DNA of 64,000 nt from Gelidibacter salicanalis. GTDB lineage: Bacteria > Bacteroidota > Bacteroidia > Flavobacteriales > Flavobacteriaceae. The stretch lies in the NCBI RefSeq assembly GCF_007997285.1, contig NZ_VORX01000004.1, forward strand, positions 124,001-188,000, in the 5' to 3' direction. Made by a program: the position numbers and the translations under genes. Shown here in pieces: positions 52,565 to 62,036 of the stretch. Numbering within the stretch: the stretch's first letter is position 1; each line of letters starts with the position of its first letter. The notes beneath the pieces are model-generated. The model searched no databases and was not told the origin of the DNA. It worked only from the letters and a program-made list of their open reading frames with translations.

Positions 52565-52909
52565 TTAAACAATTATCTGGGAGCATATGTTTTCAGAGGA
52601 TAGGTGTAAAGGCTCCAAAGTTTTGGAGCCTTTTTCTTATTAATACCAGAGCTCAGGTGTTCCTTTTTTTCTAAATGTTTTTTTGATTTTTACCTTTTAA
52701 TATCAGTGATACGAAATACCCTAGAAATACATTTTTAAAGATGTGTTACCTGCTTGTTGGGCTTGCATATTGGCGTGAAGCCAGAAACCTTACATCAAAT
52801 CGGGATTTAAAATATGGCGCTCTGAATCATTTCGATAGCATAGATGATCCTTTTAATAGGAGCCAAATAAAATATTGGTCACCAGAAAGGAACATTTTCA
52901 GGTTCCGTT
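52565..52909. other. Intergenic stretch between B12 operon and glycan island
   Basis: Only the terminator at 52608-52637 is recognised; the rest shows no gene or repeat. Confidence 0.4.
52608..52637 (+). terminator. Intrinsic terminator of the B12 operon
   Basis: GGCTCCAAA (52611-52619) / TTTGGAGCC (52622-52630), flanked by AAA/TTT, ending TTTTTC. Confidence 0.82.
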
Positions 52910-54061
52910 TCATTTAGGGTTAAGTGGGTTATCTAAAAGATGTTGGGCAACCTGTAAGTACCTTTCGCCAATTTTAGGCCAGATGATGTCCTGACCATAA
53001 ACCACAGCTTCCTTTTGAATTGTCCTTAACATTTCTGGATTATCTAGAAGCTCGGTCAAAATTATTGCCAATCCCTTTTCGTCTTTAAAATTAAATAGGC
53101 GACCCTTATTTTCTGAAAGTAATTCAGCCGCATGCCAGTAAGGGGTAGATACCACAGCGCAGCCAGAACCCATGGCATAGGTCAGCGTGCCACTTGTAAT
53201 TTGAGCTTCATTAATATATGGGGTAATATAAATATCGCAGGCCGCCAAGTACTTAAAAAGTTCTTCTTCTTCAACAAACTTATTAATCAGAATCACATGA
53301 TCGCCGAGATGTAATGATTTTATGAGTAATTTGAGCTCATTTCTGTAAATTTCTCCATCACTTCTGAGCACGTTTGGATGTGTTTTTCCCAAAATAATAT
53401 AACACACTTCGGGGTGGTCTTTAATGATTTGCGGCAACGCTTTTATGACTGTTTCAAGGCCTTTATTCCGTCCAACGAAACCAAAGGTTAGGAGCAGTTT
53501 TTTCTCAGTCATTTTAAATTCAGCCCTTGAAGTCTCTTTGTCAAATTTTAGGTCCGGAACGCCGTGCTCTATTCTGACGATCTTTTCCGAAGGGACATCG
53601 TAAATAGACTCCAGAAACTGAGTGGCTTTATGGCTCATGACCACCACTTTATCTGACGTTTTACAAATTTCTTGCAAAACGGCTTTTTCGGAAGACGATG
53701 GACTGTCAAGTATGGTATGCAAGGTTGAAATCAAGGGAATCTGCAACAGTCGTAAAAGAGGTAAAATGTAGACGCCGCTCTGCCCGCCGTAAATACCAAA
53801 TTCATGTTCAATAATACAAACATCTGCACCACTCCTATTAATAAAATCTGCAGCCGCCAAATAATCTATTGACCGTTCTTGATGGATAATTAGCTCTACT
53901 TCTGGAGGAAAAGCATAAGCCTCATGGCTATCGGTCATTGCTATAATGATCATTTCATGTGCATCCCTATTGTTAAAGGTCATGGCATGGGCAAGACTGT
54001 GCGTAAATGTACCAATTCCGCAATGTCGAGGTGGATATGTCGCAATAAAAGCAATCTTCAT
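52910..54061 (-). CDS. GT4-family glycosyltransferase
   Basis: 383-aa GT-B enzyme. N-terminal domain opens with the acceptor-side PPRHCGIGTFTHSLA; the C-terminal domain has EHGVPD, FGFVGRNKGLETVIKAL, PYINEAQITSGTLTYAMGSG (donor-site E-x7-E region). It transfers a sugar, probably mannose or glucose given the ManA and GH130 genes in the same island. The gene runs with the six-hairpin glycosidase and the second GT on the minus strand. Confidence 0.88.
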   Translation of the reverse strand: MKIAFIATYPPRHCGIGTFTHSLAHAMTFNNRDAHEMIIIAMTDSHEAYAFPPEVELIIHQERSIDYLAAADFINRSGADVCIIEHEFGIYGGQSGVYILPLLRLLQIPLISTLHTILDSPSSSEKAVLQEICKTSDKVVVMSHKATQFLESIYDVPSEKIVRIEHGVPDLKFDKETSRAEFKMTEKKLLLTFGFVGRNKGLETVIKALPQIIKDHPEVCYIILGKTHPNVLRSDGEIYRNELKLLIKSLHLGDHVILINKFVEEEELFKYLAACDIYITPYINEAQITSGTLTYAMGSGCAVVSTPYWHAAELLSENKGRLFNFKDEKGLAIILTELLDNPEMLRTIQKEAVVYGQDIIWPKIGERYLQVAQHLLDNPLNPK

Positions 54062-54193
54062 ATATACCTGATTTACTCAATATTAAATTTAATTGTTGGG
54101 CTAAGAACAAGTCTTTAAGTCCTCTAAAATGTCATCGTTGCTGTAAAATATTTAAAGTCACTTGTAGTTTAAATCCGTAAACTACCAATGATA

Positions 54194-55384
54194 TTAATGG
54201 GACTGCCGTAAATGTTCTTCTCGAATTGTATCAAAAAAGGGTGTCCTTCGCAATTGCACACAGGTTGCAGCGTACAGATAATTAGAAGCGCTCCACGTTT
54301 GCCAATCCTGACCCATGGGTTCACCATTTTGAGCTTTGTACCACTCGTTAAAACTAAATTTCAAATCAGTAGTTCTACCTTTCTGGATGAGTTTGGTCAA
54401 GGCTAAAAGTTTTTCCTCAGCCAACTCAAATTCTTTGGCTGCCACTAGCGCTGCAATATAGAAACCACTAATAAATGGCCATATACCGCCATTGTGGTAG
54501 TCTCCAGGTTTATTAAAATCAGTATATCTTGGAAGCCAGTCCAGATCTCCGGGTTGAATATATGGGAAGAAATTTGGTGTTAAATGGGGTATTAAGACTT
54601 TTCTTTGTGCCATGGATTTGCATTCCTGTTCTATCCATTTGACCATGGCTTTATTTTTTTCAGGAGTTGATAAACCAGACAAAATGGCCAGACTGTTTCC
54701 CAATAAATCAAAGCGGTTACTGCTATATATTTTGTAAGACCATAAGGCGTAATAAGGTTGGTCACTAATGGCGAGTCCTTCATGCGGACCGCTATGTGAT
54801 GTATCTGAAGCAGAGGTAAACTGTCCTATAGCATCACTTAGATTATTAGCTTGAGTTTCCTTTTTTAAAAATTTAAGTCCACTATAGGTGAGGGTATTCA
54901 CAAAAAGTCCGAATCCTAAAACCCATTGTTCATCGCGCCAATCACTGGTAGGCTGCTGTGCGATTAGAAAATAATTGGTGGGGCACTGATAATCCATCCA
55001 GAGCAGTGCTTTTTTGACCGCCTCTTCTAAAAAATGAGAATCGTCAAGTAGGGGTCTAAAAATACCGACGGCCATCAGAAAAAGTGGTGTAGTATCACTT
55101 GAGCCTAAATTGTTTTTGTCATGAACAATGGAGGGGATTTGTCCACGTTCGGATTGATTCGATGCCAAGGTTCTAAGTACATTTTCCATACTTAGCATCA
55201 GTTCCTTATTTCCTGAGATGGCGATGCCCAAAACTGATATTAAAAGATCTCTGGTATAGGGCTCTGGATACCCCCATCCGGCGGTGCGTGGCAAATTGGC
55301 AATTGTACCTTTCGCATTATGCAACAGCACTTCAATGGCCGCCTTTTTTGCAGAGGTGATTAATTTTTTGTCTTCTGAATTCAT
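54194..55384 (-). CDS. Six-hairpin (alpha/alpha) glycosidase, amylo-glucosidase or GH100-like
   Basis: 396-aa cytosolic protein without signal. The blocks GWGYPEPYTRDLLIS (substrate Asp), DWRDEQWVLG and MGQDWQTWSASNYLYAA are typical of (alpha/alpha)6 barrels of debranching-enzyme or neutral-invertase type. Exact substrate cannot be told; in this island a glucosyl or mannosyl chain is likely. Lies 132 bp before the first GT (and 240 bp after the second), on the same strand. Confidence 0.78.
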   Translation of the reverse strand: MNSEDKKLITSAKKAAIEVLLHNAKGTIANLPRTAGWGYPEPYTRDLLISVLGIAISGNKELMLSMENVLRTLASNQSERGQIPSIVHDKNNLGSSDTTPLFLMAVGIFRPLLDDSHFLEEAVKKALLWMDYQCPTNYFLIAQQPTSDWRDEQWVLGFGLFVNTLTYSGLKFLKKETQANNLSDAIGQFTSASDTSHSGPHEGLAISDQPYYALWSYKIYSSNRFDLLGNSLAILSGLSTPEKNKAMVKWIEQECKSMAQRKVLIPHLTPNFFPYIQPGDLDWLPRYTDFNKPGDYHNGGIWPFISGFYIAALVAAKEFELAEEKLLALTKLIQKGRTTDLKFSFNEWYKAQNGEPMGQDWQTWSASNYLYAATCVQLRRTPFFDTIREEHLRQSH

Positions 55385-55624
55385 TTGAAAACTATTTAAT
55401 TCCTAATCACTAGTGTACTATACACAGTATGATCGCTGCGGTTATAGTTCCGCTTGCAATCAGGAAAAGATCAACCGCTTATTTTTAATAAGCTGACTAC
55501 CAATTGAATTGTAGTCTTAATTTGTCCAATCGTTTTAAGTAAGATTGGTTATAACACAAGTTGTCATTTTTAAATTACACAATCAGATCACGTTATATAT
55601 GGGTTTGCAAACTTTCCTCCTGTT

Positions 55625-56776
55625 TTACCGGACACCGATGTTTCCTAATCTATCTTCTATAATTTGCAGAAATTTTTTAGTCACCACTTTATAATCGAAA
55701 TGTGCTACAGCGCGTTCTCGTCCTGCAGACCCCATCTTTATTCGGAGTTTTTCATTCTCCATCAGCTGGAGCAAATATTTTGAGATGTCTAGAGTGTTGG
55801 CCCGATAATCTACGGTTCTGGGCAGGTCAAAATGAATTTTACGGTTGCTTTCAAAACCCGATTCTTCACCTAAAACCACATCTTTGACCACGATTTTTTT
55901 GGCGACTTCCGCTAAAAAGGCGGTCTTGTTGTGGATTAGAGTATCCAACATACCCATGGCATTAATTCCAATAACCGGTTTGCCGCAGGCGCCCGCTTCA
56001 ACTTGGGGCATTCCAAAGCCTTCTAAACGTGAAGGTGCAGCGTAAATGTCGCAGGCACCAATCAGGTAGGGCATAAAGTTTCGGGACACCGTATTGGTGG
56101 CGTAGGTGATGTTTTTTTCGAGCCCCAAAGATTCCGCCATTTTGAGGTCAATCATGTTTTGCACCATCGTTCGGGGTTGTGGCCATACTTTACAAACATA
56201 CTTCCAATCTGGCGCCCTGGTATCTATCATGGCTAGAGCCTGCATAACTTCCTGTGCGCCTTTAGAGGCAGCATCGCCGCCCACGGTCAGGATCATGATT
56301 TGATCTGGTGCAATACCCAAAGCGTCCCGCACTGCTACAATTTTCGGGTTATTTTTATCAAAAGGCTTAAATGCCTGCGTATCAATTCCAACAGGTAGAA
56401 CTTCTATGTTATCAGGATGGATGCCATCTCTCACATACATTTCCTTAACCCAAGTGGAGGTCACTAAAATAAGCGGCAATGCATTTAAAACTTCTTGATA
56501 ATTAGCTATATAGCCATCTGCTACCAGCCATGGCACGGCCAGAATGCCATAGCGCTGCGGGTGAAGTACCAAGTGTGGGGTATGTCCCCAATAGCCCACC
56601 CCAACTACAACATCAGGTTCAAACCAACGGTAATACCATTCTTTTTCTTGTGCCGATTCAAAATGAACTGCATGGGCATCCACACCCAACTCGAGCAAGC
56701 CTCTGTAAAGCATGTCGCCTTGTGTGGCGAGACCACCTGGAGAAGGTGGATAGTCGTAAAGTACAAGTACTTTCAT
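55625..56776 (-). CDS. GT4-family glycosyltransferase, second copy
   Basis: 383 aa GT-B fold. PPSPGGLATQGDMLYRGL at the N-terminus, ILTVGGDAASKGAQEVMQAL and SRLEGFGMPQVEAGACGKPVIG in the C-terminal nucleotide-sugar domain. It differs clearly from the first GT, so a second linkage is likely. The PIG-L gene is 10 bp upstream, so they are co-transcribed. Confidence 0.9.
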   Translation of the reverse strand: MKVLVLYDYPPSPGGLATQGDMLYRGLLELGVDAHAVHFESAQEKEWYYRWFEPDVVVGVGYWGHTPHLVLHPQRYGILAVPWLVADGYIANYQEVLNALPLILVTSTWVKEMYVRDGIHPDNIEVLPVGIDTQAFKPFDKNNPKIVAVRDALGIAPDQIMILTVGGDAASKGAQEVMQALAMIDTRAPDWKYVCKVWPQPRTMVQNMIDLKMAESLGLEKNITYATNTVSRNFMPYLIGACDIYAAPSRLEGFGMPQVEAGACGKPVIGINAMGMLDTLIHNKTAFLAEVAKKIVVKDVVLGEESGFESNRKIHFDLPRTVDYRANTLDISKYLLQLMENEKLRIKMGSAGRERAVAHFDYKVVTKKFLQIIEDRLGNIGVR

Positions 56777-56786
56777 TAGTGCTGTT

Positions 56787-57431
56787 TCAATCTTTTACCT
56801 TGGCTTCTTTTTGATTAATCCATGTTAGTGCGTCTTCCGGATTTTTAAACTGCCAAAAGGCTTCTTTTTCGGGAGTGGTCTTGGCCTCAAATCCAGATTT
56901 TTCGAATCCGTAGTTTTCCGTAATCATTTTATATTTTTCTAACCATATTTTTAGAGGTAACTTTTTGCACCTATGGGCGACCTCTATAGCGCGAGGATAA
57001 TAAGTTCTGTTTCCATCTTCGTAAGCAAACAGCCAAAGCGCCTTGGTGGCTATTTTGTGTTGCAGCCATAAATTGATGACTGCTTTGCCAACTTCCTCAT
57101 GACGTAGATGTCTGGTGTATTCTCCAAAGGGACTGTGGGTTATGATAAGTTCATAGGTTTTTTGTGGGAGGAGTTCTAATATCATATCCTCCACAATTTT
57201 TGATGGTAAAGGAATTTGCTCGGGGTCATCATCTAAATTACCCATTGCGCCATGAGCACCATAACGAGCAAGAGCTTTCCTGAATCTTGGAGCTCTATCT
57301 ATATCATATTTTCTACAGATACTTAGTATAAACCAGTAATCATTTGGATGCATTAAAAGTGCACCGCCGCACCAAAGCGTTTCATCATCGGGGTGGGCAA
57401 CAAGTACGGCATTATGTTTGTAGGACTCCAT
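56787..57431 (-). CDS. PIG-L (LmbE-like) family deacetylase
   Basis: 214 aa with zinc motif AHPDDETLWCGG (His13, Asp15/16) and a C-terminal HLRHEEVGKAVINLWLQ His ligand. The family removes acetyl from N-acetylglucosaminyl groups. Here it may trim a GlcNAc-containing intermediate between the two GT steps. Cupin gene is 17 bp upstream. Confidence 0.88.
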   Translation of the reverse strand: MESYKHNAVLVAHPDDETLWCGGALLMHPNDYWFILSICRKYDIDRAPRFRKALARYGAHGAMGNLDDDPEQIPLPSKIVEDMILELLPQKTYELIITHSPFGEYTRHLRHEEVGKAVINLWLQHKIATKALWLFAYEDGNRTYYPRAIEVAHRCKKLPLKIWLEKYKMITENYGFEKSGFEAKTTPEKEAFWQFKNPEDALTWINQKEAKVKD

Positions 57432-57448
57432 CTTGCTTCTGTCTAAGG

Positions 57449-57787
57449 CTATTCATAACCACTTTTGATAATTGTAGAGATCATAATGAAACGTTCGTTG
57501 GCGCTCACGGTATTTTTAGAATGTGCTGGGATAATTATACATTCGCCCGCCATTAGAGTAAATAGATTATCATCGATTTGAACGCTAGCGCTCCCCTCAA
57601 TTATGTGAATAAAATGATCAAAACGTGAAAAGCCTTCACTGATGTGTTCGCCTTTGGCCATAAGCACTGCGTTTACATGGCCTGTCTCTTTTTTTAGAAT
57701 GGATTTCATAAACCGTCCTTGTGATCCGTAGGTAGCCATACCAGCAACTGTAAAAATTATTGATTTCTTAAATTCAGAAGTATCCAT
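57449..57787 (-). CDS. Small cupin protein
   Basis: 112 aa, one cupin barrel (FDHFIHIIEGSASVQIDD...LMAGECIIIPAHSKN) with His-based metal site partly kept. May be a sugar isomerase, sensor or binding protein; first gene of the minus-strand set whose products act on sugars. No more precise call. Confidence 0.78.
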   Translation of the reverse strand: MDTSEFKKSIIFTVAGMATYGSQGRFMKSILKKETGHVNAVLMAKGEHISEGFSRFDHFIHIIEGSASVQIDDNLFTLMAGECIIIPAHSKNTVSANERFIMISTIIKSGYE

Positions 57788-58021
57788 TGCATGTCCATTG
57801 AATGAGTATTTAATTAAACTGGATCCATTTCCTTATAGAAAATTTCATTTTAAAATTCGTAAATTCTTTAAGATGATGTGTTATATCGGTAATCTGAAGT
57901 GTTGTAAGAATCCCACATTGATGAGATGAGGTTTGACGCTTTAACAGTGAATTTTGTATTTACAATATTAGCATTTATAATTCATCAGAAACAGTCCCAG
58001 AAGTTTTTACAGTGGGCCCTA

Positions 58022-58582
58022 TCAAAGATCTTCTAAATTCCTAAGCTTTTTATTTTTAAGCGACTTAAAATAGGAGGGTGCAAGACCTGTTACTTTTTTA
58101 AACTGATTGGAGAGATGTGCAACACTGCTGTAATGCAATTGATACGAAATTTCTGTTAAGTTCAAGTCTTCATAGAGCAATAATTCCTTAACACGCTCAA
58201 TCTTATGATGGATAATATAGTGTTGAATGGTAATGCCTTTAACTTCGGAAAACGTATTGGCTAAATAAGTGTAATCATACCCCAACTTTTCACTGATATA
58301 ATCAGAATAATTCACTTTAGGTTGGTCTTTCGAATAGTGAATCATTTCGATAATAACCGCCTTGATTTTTTCTATAAGAATATTTCGATTATCGTCAAGA
58401 AGTTCGAGTCCGTATTTTTTGAGATTTTTACCGAGTTCCTGTTTGCGGGAATCCGATATCTTTTCCTTGATTTCTATTGTACCCAATTCTACTTTGATAC
58501 AGTGTAAACCAATTTTTTCTAGTTCTTGTTGAACGACCATTTTACAACGTAAACTCACCATATATTTGACATACAAGAACAT
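58022..58582 (-). CDS. AraC-type regulator with degenerate HMA-like N-terminal domain
   Basis: 186 aa: residues 1-75 form an HMA/ferredoxin-like domain starting MFLYVKYMVSLRCKMVVQQEL; residues 80-186 are an AraC HTH (YISEKLGYDYTYLANTFSEVKG and LTEISYQLHYSSVAHLSNQFKKVTG). In Bacteroidota this fusion usually has MVCxRC metal-type Cys residues; here the first Cys is Ser (MVSLRC), so metal binding is likely changed or lost. Start at 58582 is chosen because it begins the HMA-like fold. It sits between the two arms of the glycan island and may regulate either. Confidence 0.82.
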   Translation of the reverse strand: MFLYVKYMVSLRCKMVVQQELEKIGLHCIKVELGTIEIKEKISDSRKQELGKNLKKYGLELLDDNRNILIEKIKAVIIEMIHYSKDQPKVNYSDYISEKLGYDYTYLANTFSEVKGITIQHYIIHHKIERVKELLLYEDLNLTEISYQLHYSSVAHLSNQFKKVTGLAPSYFKSLKNKKLRNLEDL

Positions 58583-59147
58583 GCTTATCGATTTTTTATA
58601 GGATTGTTTCCGCAGTAATCAAGTCTCTGAATGATTTGATTTTAGCAAGAATGTGTTATCTGAATTTAATTAATATCCTTAACATAAATGTCTTAAAATA
58701 ACCTTGGGTAATTATCTTATAAACTAAAATTACAAAAATTATAAAGATTTTAATTGTTTTTACACTTTTAAAGGTGGATGTAAAACACAAAAACTTCGGT
58801 GAGCCTAATCAGTGCCTATGAATAAAATAATAAATCTTACGAATCTGTGAAATATGTAACGAATTATAACTTATATGTAGTAAAGACGTAATAATTCTGT
58901 CGGATCTTAGTGAAACCCAAAACCTAAAAGCGAAGCGCATTAGGTTTTGATGGTTGAACTAATCCCGCTTTTTAGCGGGATCTCAAGGTGTTTGTCCTGA
59001 AAGTTGTTCTATTATAAAAAGCGAAGCGCATTAGGTTTTGATGGTTGAACTAATCCCGCTTTTTAGCCGTAGATAGTCTACGGATTCTTCATTAATTAAA
59101 ATCGAAGGTTAGAATCCATTTGATCCTTTCCGTTTAAAATCTATGTA
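58583..59147. other. Intergenic region with a duplicated 51-bp hairpin element
   Basis: About 565 bp with no gene. The second half holds the repeat pair described in the next entry; the first half is AT-rich and featureless. Confidence 0.45.
58926..59067. repeat. Two copies of a 51-bp element (58926-58976 and 59017-59067)
   Basis: The two copies are identical and 91 bp apart, starting AAAAGCGAAGCGCATTAGG. In copy 1 AATCCCGC pairs with GCGGGAT (58962-58981). In copy 2 that arm is replaced by CCGTAGA/TCTACGG (59067-59083). An upstream arm AAAACCTAA / TTAGGTTTT is also present in copy 1. Small mobile hairpin repeat or duplicated terminator-like element is likely. Confidence 0.75.
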
Positions 59148-60152
59148 ATGAGCAAGAAACTATATCCTTTAAAATTTGAGCCCATATACCAGTACCGATT
59201 GTGGGGAGGAAGACGCTTGGAACATTGGCTATCCAAACCGCTCCCTAAGAATGAACCCATTGGTGAAGCGTGGTTATTGAGTGATCGAAAAGAGTATGCG
59301 AACAAGGTCACCGACGGGTTTTTAAAAGGAAAAACCATTACGGAATTGATGCATAAGTATCATGACGAGCTAATGGGTCTCAACACAGATCAAATCGAGC
59401 GTTTTCCGCTGCTTTTGAAATTTTTGGATTGTCATGAAGTCTTATCGGTGCAAGTACATCCTTCTGACGATCAGACAGATTATATTCCAGAAGGTGATAC
59501 GGGAAAAACCGAAGCCTGGGTGGTTTTGGAAACAGCGGACGATAGTATAATATATTCTGGGTTGATCAAAGGAACCACCAAAGAAGATCTGAGGGATGGT
59601 ATTAAAAACAATATGGTTTCAGAGAAAATCCACAGGTTTATTCCGAAAATTGATGATGCAGTTTTTATCCAGTCGGGCACCGTTCATACACTAGGTGGTG
59701 CCGTGGTTTTTGAAATTCAGGAAAACAGTGATGTGACCTTCCGACTCTACGATTGGGATAGAAACGATCCTAAAACAGGAAAACCTCGGGAACTTCAGGT
59801 AGAAAAGGCGATTGCGTGCATTGATTATCATCAGGTAGAGATAGGTCCGGTAATTCCTTTAAAAAGTTCAGAAGATAAAAACACAGAACTGCTTTTTGAC
59901 AATGATCATTTTAAATTATGGCGTATTCAGAGTGATGCTCCCGTTGAGGTTGGCTTTATAAATGGGCCGGCCGTTTTAGTGTGCCTCGGTGGAGAAGGGG
60001 AAATAACCTACCAAAGCAAAACCTACTCCCTTGTAAAAGGAGAAGTGATGCTGCTGCCAGCAGTTGTTGGGCAGCTTGTTCTTGATCCCAAATTAAAGAT
60101 CAGCTTGCTGCAGATTGCAATTCCCAAAAAGAAACCTATAAATCAGTCATGA
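59148..60152 (+). CDS. manA: Class I mannose-6-phosphate isomerase
   Basis: 334 aa zinc enzyme interconverting fructose-6-P and mannose-6-P. Motifs: VQVHPSDDQTDYIPEGDTGKTEAWVV (zinc His and Glu), and VHTLGGAVVFEIQENSDVTFRLYDW. The Bacillus-like short form has no C-terminal pyrophosphorylase domain. Overlaps the HAD gene by 4 bp (start 60149), so is translated with it. Gives the island its mannose-6-P supply. Confidence 0.92.
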   Translation: MSKKLYPLKFEPIYQYRLWGGRRLEHWLSKPLPKNEPIGEAWLLSDRKEYANKVTDGFLKGKTITELMHKYHDELMGLNTDQIERFPLLLKFLDCHEVLSVQVHPSDDQTDYIPEGDTGKTEAWVVLETADDSIIYSGLIKGTTKEDLRDGIKNNMVSEKIHRFIPKIDDAVFIQSGTVHTLGGAVVFEIQENSDVTFRLYDWDRNDPKTGKPRELQVEKAIACIDYHQVEIGPVIPLKSSEDKNTELLFDNDHFKLWRIQSDAPVEVGFINGPAVLVCLGGEGEITYQSKTYSLVKGEVMLLPAVVGQLVLDPKLKISLLQIAIPKKKPINQS

Positions 60153-60892
60153 AAAACTTAATTGTTTTTGATTTAGACGGCACATTAGCACAAAGCAAAT
60201 TGGCCATTGATGAGGACATGTCCCAACTCTTTAAGAAGTTACTTGAGGTAGCCCAAGTAGCAATTATTTCTGGTGGCGATTGGCCTCAATTTAAAAAACA
60301 AGTATTGGATCATTTACCGATAGATACAGCGTTGCACAAATTGACCATTTTACCCACCTGCGGAACTAAGTTTTATTACTATAAAGAGGGATGGGAAAGA
60401 CTATACGCTGAAAATTTCACTGAAAAAGAAAGACATACAATATTAAACAACCTGCATCAGGCTCTCGAAGCCTCCACTTTAGACATAAAAAAGACTTGGG
60501 GCGAACAAATTGAGGATCGTGGTAGTCAAATTACATTTTCCGCACTTGGCCAACAAGCACCTCTCGAAGAGAAAAAAAAGTGGGATCCTGACTTTATAAA
60601 ACGCCAGAAAATCGTCGCGCTCCTCAAAAAACCATTACAAGCGTTTTCCATTGGACTAGGGGGCACCACTTCCATAGATATTGTAAAGCCCGGAATTGAC
60701 AAGGCTTATGGAATTCGTAAACTTACAGAAGTTTTGGGTGTTGCGATTCCTGAAATGCTGTTTATTGGCGATGCCTTATTTGAAGGTGGCAATGATTATC
60801 CAGCGCGAAAATCCGGTGTGGATTGCATTCAGGTGAGAGATCCGGAAGAAACGAAAACTATCATTCGAACCATAATCTTATGTGCAACATAA
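60149..60892 (+). CDS. HAD-IIB phosphomannomutase-like phosphatase
   Basis: 247 aa with the HAD motif FDLDGTLAQS (Asp7, Asp9), IISGGDWPQF (motif II), Lys in IDIVKPGIDKAYG and FIGDALFEGGND. It resembles eukaryote-type phosphomannomutase, which converts Man-6-P to Man-1-P; a sugar-phosphatase role is possible. Coupled to manA by ATGA-like overlap, which supports the mannose-1-phosphate reading. Confidence 0.85.
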   Translation: MKNLIVFDLDGTLAQSKLAIDEDMSQLFKKLLEVAQVAIISGGDWPQFKKQVLDHLPIDTALHKLTILPTCGTKFYYYKEGWERLYAENFTEKERHTILNNLHQALEASTLDIKKTWGEQIEDRGSQITFSALGQQAPLEEKKKWDPDFIKRQKIVALLKKPLQAFSIGLGGTTSIDIVKPGIDKAYGIRKLTEVLGVAIPEMLFIGDALFEGGNDYPARKSGVDCIQVRDPEETKTIIRTIILCAT

Positions 60893-60912
60893 ATTAATAC
60901 AATGTAAAACGT

Positions 60913-62034
60913 ATGGTGCCTTTCCAGTTACATAGAATATGTACCCTTATGGAGCCCGAAGCGGGAAATGAATTTGAAGTAGAAGGTGTGCTTAATCCAG
61001 CAGTGGCACGTGGACCAGATGGAGAACTTTATATTTTCCCAAGATTGGTGGCCAAACATAACTATTCTCGTATTGGTATTGCCAAAGTGAAATTTAATCA
61101 GGATGGAGACCCGGTAGGTGTAGAGCGTTTAGGGATTGTCCTAGAGCCAGAAACGGATTACGAAAAACGTCCTAATGGGTTTGGAGGGTGTGAAGATCCA
61201 AGAATAACCTATGTCTCATGCATTGATTATTATATTATGACCTATACGGCTTATGGTCCTAAGGGGCCGCGGATTGCTATGGCAAGGTCCAAAGATCTTT
61301 TTAATTGGGAACGGATGGGACTTGTCTGTTTTTCTGCTTATAAAGATGTTGATTTTAATGGCATTGACAACAAAGACGCCAGCTTTTTCCCCACCGATCT
61401 TCCCAGTCCACATCACCATATGTCATTGGCCATGCTCAATAGGCCATTGTTTCCCGGAACGCGTCCAGAAGAAATAGTAGAAAATGATGATTTTCATAAA
61501 GAAGATCATCATAAAGAAAGTATTTGGATTTCCTATTTCAACTTAAAAAAAGGGAAAGAAACTGTATTGGAGAATGCAAAGTTTACCTCCCATCATTGTT
61601 TGGCGCATCCAGAATACCCCTGGGAAAATCTAAAAATTGGTGGAGGTGCCCCGCCTATTTTAACCAAACACGGTTGGTTGTTGGTGTATCATGGCGTCAA
61701 AAAACACGAAGATTGTACCAAGCATCAGCCTGCCTTTTATTATTCTGCAGGAGTGATGATCTTGTCGGAATTACATCCTCAAAAAGTGATCTACCGATCA
61801 CCAGAACCTGTTTTAATCCCTAATTTGCCTGACGAGAAAATCGGGATTGTGGGCAATGTTGTATTCCCAACAGGTACAGATCGTAGAGATGACATTGGTC
61901 AACCCAATAGAATAGATGTGTACTACGGTATGGCCGATAATAAAATAGGCGTGGCCAAGATGCTCATTCCCGAGAGCTTGCCTAACTTCTCAACTTCTAA
62001 ATCATCAGATTCCAAATCTTCAGGTGTCAAGTAG
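60913..62034 (+). CDS. GH130-family mannoside phosphorylase
   Basis: 373 aa, five-bladed propeller. GH130 marks: GVLNPAVARGPDGELYIFPR, GGCEDPRITY with the catalytic-type Asp, RIAMARSKDLFNWE, and HHCLAHPEYPWENLKIGGGAPPI. GH130 enzymes phosphorolyse beta-mannosides, giving Man-1-P. No signal peptide, so it is cytosolic. 20 bp after the HAD gene, so the three genes make a mannose unit that could link internal glycan turnover with Man-1-P. The exact linkage (1,2 or 1,4) cannot be told. Ends 2 bp from the convergent pgi. Confidence 0.88.
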   Translation: MVPFQLHRICTLMEPEAGNEFEVEGVLNPAVARGPDGELYIFPRLVAKHNYSRIGIAKVKFNQDGDPVGVERLGIVLEPETDYEKRPNGFGGCEDPRITYVSCIDYYIMTYTAYGPKGPRIAMARSKDLFNWERMGLVCFSAYKDVDFNGIDNKDASFFPTDLPSPHHHMSLAMLNRPLFPGTRPEEIVENDDFHKEDHHKESIWISYFNLKKGKETVLENAKFTSHHCLAHPEYPWENLKIGGGAPPILTKHGWLLVYHGVKKHEDCTKHQPAFYYSAGVMILSELHPQKVIYRSPEPVLIPNLPDEKIGIVGNVVFPTGTDRRDDIGQPNRIDVYYGMADNKIGVAKMLIPESLPNFSTSKSSDSKSSGVK

Positions 62035-62036
62035 CG

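Noticed and set aside
56495-56814. Two plus-strand frames of 94 aa over the GT4/PIG-L boundary
   Set aside because: Shadows of genes with strong family motifs on the minus strand.
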